Assembly: GCA_012518765.1 (NCBI GenBank)
Contig: JAAYRN010000166.1
Span: 1 to 15,685 of the forward strand
Direction of reading: 5' to 3'
Source: Bacteroidales bacterium
GTDB taxonomy: Bacteria; Bacteroidota; Bacteroidia; Bacteroidales; WCHB1-69
Length of the DNA: 15,685 bases
The notes below the pieces were generated by a model. The model did no database searches. It saw only the letters and a program-made list of their open reading frames with translations, and was not told the origin of the DNA. Below are positions 7,097 to 13,752 of the stretch, one piece after another. The translations under genes were made by a program, and so were the position numbers. Numbering within the stretch: position 1 is the stretch's first letter; every line of letters starts with the position of its first letter.

Positions 7097-7276
7097 ATGA
7101 AAAAGATAAGAATAACACAGGTAAGAAGCCAAATAGGGAGACCGCTAAAGCAAAAAAGAACTATTACCGCCCTCGGCATTAAAAAACTAAACAACCCAAT
7201 AGAAGTAGAAGCTACTCCTCAAATTTTGGGTATGGTAGAAAAGGTAAGACATTTATTGAAAATAGAAGAAATATAA
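7097..7276 (+). CDS. rpmD: 50S ribosomal protein L30
   Basis: This short gene encodes 59 residues beginning MKKIRITQVRSQIGRPLKQK. L30 is a small alpha/beta protein on the large subunit. The family features are the opening strand IRITQVRSQIGRP, then QKRTITALGIKKLNNPIEVE, and the helix GMVEKVRHLLKIEE at the C-terminus. The length is the bacterial norm of about 59-60. Position between rpsE and rplO is the standard spc-operon order and supports the call. The ATG follows the rpsE stop by 11 bases, with no Shine-Dalgarno motif. A 35-nt A-rich spacer separates it from rplO. Confidence 0.95.
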   Translation: MKKIRITQVRSQIGRPLKQKRTITALGIKKLNNPIEVEATPQILGMVEKVRHLLKIEEI

Positions 7277-7311
7277 GTAATAATCTGGAAAAGATAAGAT
7301 TTTAGAAGAGT

Positions 7312-7758
7312 ATGAATTTACATAATTTAAAACCAGCAAAAGGTTCGACGAAAAAATCAAAGCGAATAGGAAGAGGAGAAGGATCAGGAAAAGGAGGAAC
7401 ATCAACAAAAGGACATAAAGGAGCACAATCTCGTTCGGGTTACTCCCGAAAAGCAGGCTTTGAAGGAGGTCAAATGCCATTGTATAGAAGAGTACCTAAA
7501 TCAGGATTTAAAAATATAAATCGTGTTGAATATGATGTAGTAAACATTTCTTCCTTACAACATTTACATGACCAAAAAGGATTGACAACTATAGATCCTG
7601 AGGTTTTATACAACAATGGATTGGTAGGGAAAAAAGAATTGGTGAAAATTTTAGCCAACGGAGACCTAACCGTCAAATTAGAAATAAAAGCACATGCTTT
7701 TTCTGAAAAAGCAAAACAAATAATTGAAGCTCAAGGAGGAACAGCAACAATATTGTAG
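7312..7758 (+). CDS. rplO: 50S ribosomal protein L15
   Basis: L15 is a late-assembling large-subunit protein that threads through 23S rRNA. The 148-residue product begins MNLHNLKPAKGSTKKSKRIG and continues with the glycine-rich, basic N-terminal extension GRGEGSGKGGTSTKGHKG, which penetrates rRNA. The sequence FEGGQMPLYRRVPKSGFKN is the family core. The C-terminal globular part contains LEIKAHAFSEKAKQIIEAQGG, seen in parts as KAHAFSEKAKQ and IIEAQGG. Its stop TAG lies one base before the secY ATG. An AAGGAGGA string at 7733-7740 lies in its last codons, too far from secY to be a normal binding site. Confidence 0.97.
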   Translation: MNLHNLKPAKGSTKKSKRIGRGEGSGKGGTSTKGHKGAQSRSGYSRKAGFEGGQMPLYRRVPKSGFKNINRVEYDVVNISSLQHLHDQKGLTTIDPEVLYNNGLVGKKELVKILANGDLTVKLEIKAHAFSEKAKQIIEAQGGTATIL

Positions 7759-7759
7759 T

Positions 7760-9145
7760 ATGAAAAAATTAATAGCCACCATAAAAAATATCTATCAAAT
7801 AGAGGAACTGCGAAACAGGATTCTCTATACTTTAGGTATTATATTGATATATAGAGTTGGTTCATATATAGCACTGCCCGGAGTAGACGTACAAGCTCTT
7901 TCACAAACATCATTCACAGCTCACTCCCGAGAGGGACTGTTAGGCTTGTTAGATATGTTCTCAGGAGGTGCCTTTTCAAATGCATCTATTTTTGCATTAG
8001 GAATTATGCCTTATATTTCGGCATCTATTGTCATACAATTAATGACGTTAGTCGTACCTTATTTCCAACGCTTACAAAAAGAGGGTGAAAGCGGACGTAA
8101 AAAAATAACCCAAATAACCCGATTCCTAACCATAGCAGTAACAGCCTTACAAGCACCAGCCTACTTATCAAATTTAGTGGCACGCGTAGGATTCGGTTCT
8201 GGAGTATTTCATTCATTCACAGGCGAACCCATACTACCGGGTTCAGGTTTACCAAGTTCGTTTATATTCGTATCTCTAATCGTATTGGTTTCTAGTACAT
8301 TATTTATAATGTGGTTAGGAGAGAGAATAACCGACAAGGGAATAGGAAACGGTATCTCTATGTTAATTATGATAGGAATTATAGCACGATTACCCTTTGC
8401 TTTATCAGCCGAATTTGTATCAAAAGTAGCCGAAAGCGGAAATGGTGGACTGATAACATTCCTTATTGAAATACTAATGTTAGTAGCTGTAATCTTAATT
8501 TCAGTGCTATTGGTACAAGGTACAAGAAAAATACCCGTACAATATGCAAAAAGAATAGTTGGAAATAAACAATACGGTGGACAAAGACAATACTTACCCA
8601 TCAAAGTAAATGCAGCAGGTGTAATGCCCATTATTTTTGCTCAAGCTATTATGTTTTTACCATTAACCATAATGGGATTTGCAAGTAGCAACGAAACCAT
8701 GGGAGCTATAGCCTCAGCTTTGACAAACAATACAAGTTTTGCATATAATTTTATATTTGCAATACTAATCATACTATTTACATATTTTTATACGGCTATT
8801 ACATTTAACCCAACTCAAATAGCCGACGATATGAAGAAAAATGGCGGATTTATACCCGGTATTAAACCTGGGAAAAAAACAGTAGAATATATTGACAATG
8901 TCATATCTCGAGTAACCCTACCCGGATCTATATTCTTAGCATTCATTGCTATAATGCCTGCCTTTGCTCAACTGTTTGGTATTAACTCACAGTTTGCACA
9001 GTTTTTTGGAGGCACTTCCTTATTGATTATGGTAGGAGTGGTATTGGACACATTACAGCAGATAGAAAGTCACTTACTGATGAGGCACTACGATGGATTA
9101 ACCAAGTCGGGAAGAATAAAAGGACGTTCAACACTACCTATATAA
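7760..9145 (+). CDS. secY: Preprotein translocase subunit SecY
   Basis: SecY is the pore subunit of the SecYEG channel that moves unfolded proteins across or into the cytoplasmic membrane. The 461-residue product has ten hydrophobic segments, roughly at 21-40, 72-98, 118-138, 168-188, 198-216, 230-253, 286-306, 330-350, 388-406 and 414-436. Family motifs include GLLGLLDMFSGGAFSNASIF (59-78, plug region and start of TM2), WLGERITDKGIGNGIS (185-200) and GTRKIPVQYAKR (254-265). The cytosolic loop before TM9 contains GFIPGIKPGKKT (363-374). The frame stays open upstream to ATG 7724, but that would overlap rplO by 35 bases and add 12 polar residues; ATG 7760 gives MKKLIATIKNIYQ, the usual SecY N-terminus. 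Confidence 0.97.
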   Translation: MKKLIATIKNIYQIEELRNRILYTLGIILIYRVGSYIALPGVDVQALSQTSFTAHSREGLLGLLDMFSGGAFSNASIFALGIMPYISASIVIQLMTLVVPYFQRLQKEGESGRKKITQITRFLTIAVTALQAPAYLSNLVARVGFGSGVFHSFTGEPILPGSGLPSSFIFVSLIVLVSSTLFIMWLGERITDKGIGNGISMLIMIGIIARLPFALSAEFVSKVAESGNGGLITFLIEILMLVAVILISVLLVQGTRKIPVQYAKRIVGNKQYGGQRQYLPIKVNAAGVMPIIFAQAIMFLPLTIMGFASSNETMGAIASALTNNTSFAYNFIFAILIILFTYFYTAITFNPTQIADDMKKNGGFIPGIKPGKKTVEYIDNVISRVTLPGSIFLAFIAIMPAFAQLFGINSQFAQFFGGTSLLIMVGVVLDTLQQIESHLLMRHYDGLTKSGRIKGRSTLPI

Positions 9146-9153
9146 AAGAGAAG

Positions 9154-9948
9154 ATGGCGAGTCGAAGAATGATACATTTGAAGACAGAGAAAGAAATAGA
9201 TATTATAAAACAAAGTTCTTTGATAGTTGGAAAAACCTTGGCTGAAGTAGCAAAGCTTATTCAACCCGGTGTAACATGCAAAACCTTAGATAAGGTTGCT
9301 GAAGAATATATATTAGAAAGCGACGCAATACCTTCATTTAAAGGATATCATGGATATCCAGCCACACTATGTGTTTCGGTAAACGATGTTGTAGTACACG
9401 GAATACCTGGAGATTATGAGTTACAAAATGGCGATATCGTATCCGTAGATTGCGGTGCAAAGAAAAACGGATTTCATGCCGATTATGCTTACACATTTCA
9501 AGTAGGAAAAGTAGCCAAAGAAGTGCAAATGCTTTGCGAACGAACAAAAGAATCTCTTTATAAGGGAATAGAACAAGCCAAAGAAGGCAATAGAATAGGT
9601 GATATAGGAAATGCTATTCAGTCATATGTAGAAGGTTTTGGGTATTCGGTTGTAAGGGAACTCATAGGACATGGAGTAGGAAAAAATTTACATGAAAAAC
9701 CAGATGTACCCAATTATGGACAAAAAGGAAGCGGACCGAAAATAAAAAAAGGAATGGTATTTTGTATAGAACCTATGATAAACTTAGGTCTTAAATACAT
9801 ACAAATGGACCAAGACAAATGGACTATCAGAACCTACGATGGAAAACCATCGGCACACTTTGAACACATGGTAGCTATAAGAGAAACAGGAACAGAAATT
9901 ATATCAACCTATAAATATATAGAAGAAGTATTAATTAAAAAAATATAA
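9154..9948 (+). CDS. map: Methionine aminopeptidase, type I
   Basis: This cytosolic metalloenzyme removes the initiator methionine from new proteins when the second residue is small. All five metal ligands are present: Asp99 in VSVDCG, Asp110 in HADYAY, His173 in IGHGVGK, Glu206 in FCIEPMI and Glu237 in AHFEHMV. His82 in VVHGIP is the conserved substrate-site histidine. The absence of an N-terminal zinc-finger extension marks it as the short bacterial form. ATG 9154 gives 264 residues; ATG 9169 gives MIHLKTEKEIDI, which is closer to where related proteins begin (259 residues), so the first five residues are uncertain. Its stop touches the infA start. Firmicutes usually have adk between secY and map; here adk is absent, as in Bacteroides. 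Confidence 0.96.
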   Translation: MASRRMIHLKTEKEIDIIKQSSLIVGKTLAEVAKLIQPGVTCKTLDKVAEEYILESDAIPSFKGYHGYPATLCVSVNDVVVHGIPGDYELQNGDIVSVDCGAKKNGFHADYAYTFQVGKVAKEVQMLCERTKESLYKGIEQAKEGNRIGDIGNAIQSYVEGFGYSVVRELIGHGVGKNLHEKPDVPNYGQKGSGPKIKKGMVFCIEPMINLGLKYIQMDQDKWTIRTYDGKPSAHFEHMVAIRETGTEIISTYKYIEEVLIKKI

Positions 9949-10170
9949 ATGGGAAAACAGTCAACAATAGAACAAGACGGCATTGTACTCGAATCACTTG
10001 GGAATGCAATGTTTCGCGTCGAATTGGAAAATGGACATAAAGTAATCGCTCATATCTCTGGAAAAATGAGAATGCACTACATTAGAATTTTACCCGGAGA
10101 TAAAGTAAAAATGGAAATGTCTATTTATGACTTAACAAAAGCTAGAATCATATTTAGATACAAAAATTAA
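9949..10170 (+). CDS. infA: Translation initiation factor IF-1
   Basis: IF-1 occupies the A site of the 30S subunit during initiation and helps IF-2 and IF-3 select the initiator tRNA. The 73-residue product is one OB fold. It shows IEQDGIVLESLGNAMFRVEL (7-26), the family start, then ENGHKVIAHISGKMR (27-41) and the signature RILPGDKVKMEMSIYDL (46-62), ending in RIIFRYKN. The ATG directly follows the map stop without a spacer, so translation is probably coupled to map. It sits 13 bases ahead of rpmJ, in the same infA-rpmJ order as in many bacteria. Confidence 0.97.
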   Translation: MGKQSTIEQDGIVLESLGNAMFRVELENGHKVIAHISGKMRMHYIRILPGDKVKMEMSIYDLTKARIIFRYKN

Positions 10171-10183
10171 ATAAAAAAGGATT

Positions 10184-10300
10184 ATGAAAGTAAGAGCATC
10201 AGTAAAGAAAAGATCAGACGACTGCAAAGTCGTACGTCGCAAGGGAGTTGTTTATGTAATCAATAAAAAAAATCCTAGATTTAAACAAAGGCAAGGATAA
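10184..10300 (+). CDS. rpmJ: 50S ribosomal protein L36, zinc-ligand-free type
   Basis: This is a very short gene of 38 codons. The product begins MKVRASVKKRSDDCKVVRRK and ends NPRFKQRQG, matching the L36 family over its whole, fixed length. L36 binds 23S rRNA late in assembly. The usual zinc site consists of Cys11, Cys14, Cys27 and His33. Here the positions are Ser11, Cys14, Asn27 and Phe33, so only one ligand remains and zinc binding is not expected. Zinc-free L36 is known in other Bacteroidetes. The ATG follows AAAAAAGG after three bases, too close for an ideal Shine-Dalgarno site. Confidence 0.95.
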   Translation: MKVRASVKKRSDDCKVVRRKGVVYVINKKNPRFKQRQG

Positions 10301-10341
10301 AATTAAAGAAAAGATAAACTAAAATAGAAATATAAGTATAT

Positions 10342-10716
10342 ATGGCAAGAATTGCTGGTATTGATTTACCAAAAAACAAAAGAGGAGAAATCGGTTTAAC
10401 GTATATCTATGGAATAGGAAGGTCTACTGCACAAAAAATCTTAACCGAAGCAAGTGTTTCGTGGGATAAAAAAGTACAAGATTGGAACGACGAAGACCTA
10501 AATGCTATTCGTACCATTATCGGTGAAATGAAAATTGAAGGAGCCTTACGCTCCGAAGTACAGATGAATATCAAGCGTTTAATGGATATAGGATGCTATA
10601 GAGGTATACGTCATCGTATCGGACTACCTGTAAGAGGACAAACTACTAAAAACAACGCAAGAACGCGTAAAGGTAGAAAAAAAGTTGTTGCCAATAAGAA
10701 AAAAGCAACGAAATAA
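10342..10716 (+). CDS. rpsM: 30S ribosomal protein S13
   Basis: S13 sits at the top of the small-subunit head, bridges to the large subunit and contacts P-site tRNA through its basic tail. The 124-residue product starts MARIAGIDLPKNKRGEIGLT. It contains YIYGIGRSTAQKIL (helix-two-turn-helix region) and the family signature RGIRHRIGLPVRGQTTKNNA, with a following RTRKGRKK tail. It is the first gene of the alpha operon. In E. coli the S4 protein represses this operon through a structure ahead of rpsM. The 41-nt spacer here is A/T-rich and shows no obvious pseudoknot, promoter or Shine-Dalgarno sequence. Confidence 0.97.
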   Translation: MARIAGIDLPKNKRGEIGLTYIYGIGRSTAQKILTEASVSWDKKVQDWNDEDLNAIRTIIGEMKIEGALRSEVQMNIKRLMDIGCYRGIRHRIGLPVRGQTTKNNARTRKGRKKVVANKKKATK

Positions 10717-10756
10717 AAATTAGAAAATAAACTTATAAGAGAATAATAAATCGTTT

Positions 10757-11146
10757 ATGGCAAAATCAACAAAAGTTACGAGAAAAAGAGTCGTAAAAGT
10801 CGATGCTCAAGGAAAAGCATTTGTACAGGCATCGTTTAACAACGTAATTATTACTTTAACAAATAATTACGGGCAAACCATATCTTGGTCATCAGCTGGG
10901 AAAATGGGCTTTAGAGGCTCAAAAAAGAACACCCCTTATGCAGCACAAATGGCAGCACAAGACGCAGCTAAGGTTGCTTATGATTTGGGACTTAGAAAAG
11001 TAAAAGTTTATCTGAAAGGTCCTGGAGGTGGAAGAGAATCAGCAGTTAGAACCATTAACGCAGCAGGAATTGAAGTAACAGAAATTATGGATATAACACC
11101 ACTACCACATAATGGCTGTAGACCTCCAAAAAGAAGAAGAGTTTAA
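10757..11146 (+). CDS. rpsK: 30S ribosomal protein S11
   Basis: S11 lies on the platform of the small subunit next to the Shine-Dalgarno helix region and the E site. The 129 residues include ASFNNVIITLTNNYGQTISW, the family core, then SAGKMGFRGSKKNTPYAAQM and VKVYLKGPGGGRESAVR. The C-terminus HNGCRPPKRRRV is intact; Asn119 matches the residue that turns into isoaspartate in E. coli S11. The gene sits 40 nt after rpsM and 35 nt before rpsD, in the standard order. In Bacteroidetes this platform region is where bS21, bS18 and bS6 are reported to hide the anti-Shine-Dalgarno sequence. Confidence 0.98.
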   Translation: MAKSTKVTRKRVVKVDAQGKAFVQASFNNVIITLTNNYGQTISWSSAGKMGFRGSKKNTPYAAQMAAQDAAKVAYDLGLRKVKVYLKGPGGGRESAVRTINAAGIEVTEIMDITPLPHNGCRPPKRRRV

Positions 11147-11181
11147 TTGATTTGTGAAATTATTATAATTAAAATATAAAG

Positions 11182-11796
11182 ATGGCAAGATATATTGGTC
11201 CTAAGTCGAAAATAGCAAGAAAATTTAAAGACCCCATATACGGTCCCGATAAATACTTAGAAAAGAAAAATTATCCTCCCGGACAGCATGGAGTTAATAA
11301 AAAAAGATCCGGAGGAAGAATCTCGGAATACGGGCTACAATTACAAGAAAAACAAAAAGCTAAATATACCTACGGAATATTAGAAAAGCAATTTAGAAAT
11401 TTATACAAAAAAGCTTCTTCTAGAAAAGGTATTACTGGCGAAATATTACTACAACTCATAGAGGCACGCTTAGATAATACAGTATACCGCTTAGGTATCG
11501 CCCCAACACGAACAGCTGCTCGACAGTTAGTATCACATAAGCATATAGCAGTCAATGGAAAAGTTGTAAATATACCATCCTATACTCTAAAAGTAGGCGA
11601 TATTGTTTCCGTCAGAGAACGCTCAAAAGCCTTAGAAGTAGTTACAGACTCATTAAGCCGACATTCAGCAGGAAAATATCCCTGGTTAGAATGGGATGAA
11701 AATAGCATGTCTGGAAAACTTATGATGCTTCCATCCAGAGATATGATACCTGAAAATATTCAGGAACAGTTAATTATAGAGTTATACTCTAAATAG
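11182..11796 (+). CDS. rpsD: 30S ribosomal protein S4, zinc-free type
   Basis: S4 starts assembly of the 16S rRNA 5' domain and lines the mRNA entry channel. The 204-residue product begins MARYIGPKSKIARKFKDPIY. Zinc-type S4 proteins have a cysteine cluster at the N-terminus; here Ser9 replaces the first and no cysteine is present in this region, so this is the zinc-free form. PPGQHGVNKKRSGGRISEYG (32-51) is typical. The S4 RNA-binding domain spans about 94-155 with EARLDNTVYRLGIAPTRTAA (94-113) and ARQLVSHKHIAVNGKVVNIP (113-132). It precedes rpoA by 38 nt with no Shine-Dalgarno motif. Confidence 0.97.
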   Translation: MARYIGPKSKIARKFKDPIYGPDKYLEKKNYPPGQHGVNKKRSGGRISEYGLQLQEKQKAKYTYGILEKQFRNLYKKASSRKGITGEILLQLIEARLDNTVYRLGIAPTRTAARQLVSHKHIAVNGKVVNIPSYTLKVGDIVSVRERSKALEVVTDSLSRHSAGKYPWLEWDENSMSGKLMMLPSRDMIPENIQEQLIIELYSK

Positions 11797-11834
11797 GATT
11801 TAAGTAAATTATAAATAAATAAAAAATATAAAAA

Positions 11835-12833
11835 ATGGTTACAATACCTTTTCAGAAGCCAGATAAAGTAATAATGTTAGAAGACAATGACTCCTTTGGA
11901 GTTTTCGAATTTCGACCATTAGAACCTGGATATGGAGTTACTATAGGAAATGCACTACGCAGAGTATTGTTATCTTCCTTAGAAGGCTTTGCAATAACAT
12001 CAGTAAAAATAGAAGGAGTACTACACGAATTTTCAACCATACCCGGCGTACTCGAAGATGTTACAGATATAATTCTTAACATGAAGCAAATTCGTCTAAA
12101 AAGTAAAATAGAAGACCAAACAAGCGAAAGAGTACGTTTTACTATCTTAGGTAAAGACGAATTTAAAGCAGGCGATATTAACAACTTTTTGAGTAGCTTT
12201 CAGGTTTTGAACGAAGATCTTCACATTTGTACTATGGAACCCAATGTGAAATTAGAAATGGAAATAACCATTGATAAAGGTCGTGGATACGTAACAGTAG
12301 AAGAAAATAGACATCTACACAACGAAATAGGAGTCATAGCATTAGACTCTATACACACACCTATAAAAAATGTAATGTATAGAGTAGAAAATTACCGCGT
12401 TGAACAAAAAACAGATTTTGAAAAATTAGTATTTGAAATAACAACCGATGGCTCGGTACATCCCAAAGAAGCACTAAAAAAAGCAGCTGTTGTGCTAATA
12501 CACCACTTCATACTCTTCTCCGAAGATAGAATCACAATGAATATAGATGAATTATCATTGAGCGAAGAATTTGACGAAACAGCACTGCATATACGCCAAA
12601 TGTTGAAACAAAGACTAATAGACATGGATCTATCTGTTAGAGCCTTAAATTGCTTACGTTCAGCAGATATAGAAACCTTAGGAGACTTAGTTGCTACTCA
12701 CAAATCAGACCTGTTGAAACTTAGAAACTTTGGAAGAAAATCATTAGCAGAATTAGAAGAATTAGTTTCATCCAGAGGATTAGAGTTTGGAATGAATGTC
12801 GCTAAATACAAATTAGATTTAGAAAAAGATTAA
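11835..12833 (+). CDS. rpoA: DNA-directed RNA polymerase subunit alpha
   Basis: The alpha dimer nucleates RNA polymerase assembly, and its C-terminal domain contacts DNA and activators. The 332 residues divide into an N-terminal domain (about 1-235) with GYGVTIGNALRRVLLSSLEG (32-51), the dimer and beta-contact region, and FSTIPGVLEDVTDIILNMK (66-84). A linker of about 15 residues follows. The C-terminal domain (about 255-325) contains MDLSVRALNCLRSADIETLG (264-283), where Arg269 corresponds to the DNA-contacting arginine (Arg265 in E. coli), and NFGRKSLAELEEL (298-310). The VRALNCL form is the Bacteroidetes version. It lies between rpsD and rplQ as in most bacteria. No Shine-Dalgarno sequence is seen in the A-rich 38-nt spacer. 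Confidence 0.98.
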   Translation: MVTIPFQKPDKVIMLEDNDSFGVFEFRPLEPGYGVTIGNALRRVLLSSLEGFAITSVKIEGVLHEFSTIPGVLEDVTDIILNMKQIRLKSKIEDQTSERVRFTILGKDEFKAGDINNFLSSFQVLNEDLHICTMEPNVKLEMEITIDKGRGYVTVEENRHLHNEIGVIALDSIHTPIKNVMYRVENYRVEQKTDFEKLVFEITTDGSVHPKEALKKAAVVLIHHFILFSEDRITMNIDELSLSEEFDETALHIRQMLKQRLIDMDLSVRALNCLRSADIETLGDLVATHKSDLLKLRNFGRKSLAELEELVSSRGLEFGMNVAKYKLDLEKD

Positions 12834-12846
12834 TTAGAAAAGAAGT

Positions 12847-13521
12847 ATGAGACACGGGAAAAAATTCAACCATTTAAGTAGAAAAAGTGCACATAGAAAT
12901 GCTATGTTGTCAAACATGGCAGTGTCGTTGATAACACATAAAAGAATCAAAACTACCGTAGCTAAAGCCAAAGCTCTGAAAAAATATGTTGAACCTTTGA
13001 TTACAAGATCAAAAGAAGACACAACACATTCCAGACGCGTAGTATTTAGTTACTTACAAGATAAAAATGCCGTAACAGAACTCTTTAGAGATGTTTCGCA
13101 AAAAGTTGCAGACCGACCCGGTGGATATACACGAATATTACGTACAGGATTTCGTGCTGGAGACGGAGCTGAAATGTGTATCATAGAATTAGTAGACTAC
13201 AACGAAAACTATAGTCAAAACAAAGGTTCTAAGAAAACAAAAACAAGAGCAACACGAAGAAGTAGAAGCAGAAAAACGGATAAAGTTGAAACTCCAACAA
13301 TTGAAACACAAGTAGATGAAACAGTAAAAGACAAAACCGAAGATACTGTGGATAAAACCGAAGAAAAAATTGTTGAGGAAGTAGTAGCTGAAGAAGTTAC
13401 AGAAAAAGAAGTAGCAAAAGAAGAGGTTGTAGAGGAAGTAAAAGAAGAAAAAAACACCGAAACCGCTATAGAAATAGAAGAAACTGATTCAGATAAAAAA
13501 GAGGAAGATTCAAAAGAATAA
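12847..13521 (+). CDS. rplQ: 50S ribosomal protein L17 with a long charged C-terminal tail
   Basis: L17 lies near the tunnel exit of the large subunit. Residues 1-120 are the family core: MRHGKKFNHLSRKSAHRNAM, the helix HKRIKTTVAKAKALKKYVEP (31-50), then DRPGGYTRILRTGFRAGDGA (89-108) and EMCIIELVD. E. coli L17 is about 127 residues; this one has 224. The extra part has two zones: a basic stretch at 126-146 (lysine, arginine, threonine, serine) and an acidic, valine-rich, low-complexity tail at 147-224 with repeated EEV and EVVEE-like units. The tail is probably disordered. Bacteroidetes L17 proteins commonly carry a tail of this kind; its function is unknown to me. It is the last gene before the 13550 terminator. 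Confidence 0.96.
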   Translation: MRHGKKFNHLSRKSAHRNAMLSNMAVSLITHKRIKTTVAKAKALKKYVEPLITRSKEDTTHSRRVVFSYLQDKNAVTELFRDVSQKVADRPGGYTRILRTGFRAGDGAEMCIIELVDYNENYSQNKGSKKTKTRATRRSRSRKTDKVETPTIETQVDETVKDKTEDTVDKTEEKIVEEVVAEEVTEKEVAKEEVVEEVKEEKNTETAIEIEETDSDKKEEDSKE

Positions 13522-13549
13522 ACTAAAAAACACGATAATATAAAAATTT

Positions 13550-13584
13550 AAAACGTTGTAAGTATAACTTGCAACGTTTTTTTT
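13550..13584 (+). terminator. Intrinsic terminator after rplQ
   Basis: AACGTTGTAAG (13552-13562) pairs with CTTGCAACGTT (13568-13578) across a five-base loop TATAA, giving an 11-bp stem with one G-U wobble. Two more A-T pairs extend it, and a run of eight T follows from 13577 to 13584. It lies 28 nt after the rplQ stop and is the only clear terminator in the window, so it probably ends the long ribosomal transcript. Confidence 0.88.
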
Positions 13585-13718
13585 GTTCATTAAATATAAA
13601 ACCAAACAAAATAAAACCTTTAAACAAAAGAAAATGAGATAAATAAAGCAAAACACTAACCATAATTAATTGTTAAAAAAAAACATAAGAAAAAATCAAT
13701 TTACAAGCATCTTTTGTG

Positions 13719-13726
13719 TAATTTTG
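13719..13726 (+). promoter_or_regulatory. Promoter -7 element (TAnnTTTG type) for prs
   Basis: TAATTTTG is an exact match to the Bacteroidetes -7 consensus TAnnTTTG. The last base is 26 nt before the prs ATG, which leaves room for a short leader. No TTTG is found at the expected -33 distance (around 13694-13699, which reads AATCAA), so the match is only half of a full promoter. The rest of the 13585-13718 spacer is A-rich and shows no gene or clear structure. Confidence 0.55.
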
Positions 13727-13752
13727 AAAGGTAAAAAAATACGATAGAAACA

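Noticed and set aside
7724..7759. Longer secY starting at ATG 7724
   Set aside because: It would overlap rplO by 35 bases and add a polar leader not typical of SecY; ATG 7760 fits the family and the tight junction.
8209..8631. Open frame of 140 codons on the - strand inside secY
   Set aside because: It is opposite the membrane segments of SecY; the hydrophobic look is a mirror effect.
10301..10341. Possible S4-binding leader ahead of rpsM
   Set aside because: The 41-nt spacer is almost all A and T with no stems I could find; nothing comparable to the E. coli alpha-operon pseudoknot is seen.
11147..11181. Possible promoter in the rpsK-rpsD spacer (TTTG followed by TATAATTA)
   Set aside because: The downstream element matches poorly and the two boxes are too close together; no support for an internal transcript start.
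13215..13457. Serine/threonine/valine-rich open frame on the - strand opposite the rplQ tail
   Set aside because: The composition is the exact mirror of the GAA/GTA-rich codons of the acidic L17 tail; no independent start signal.
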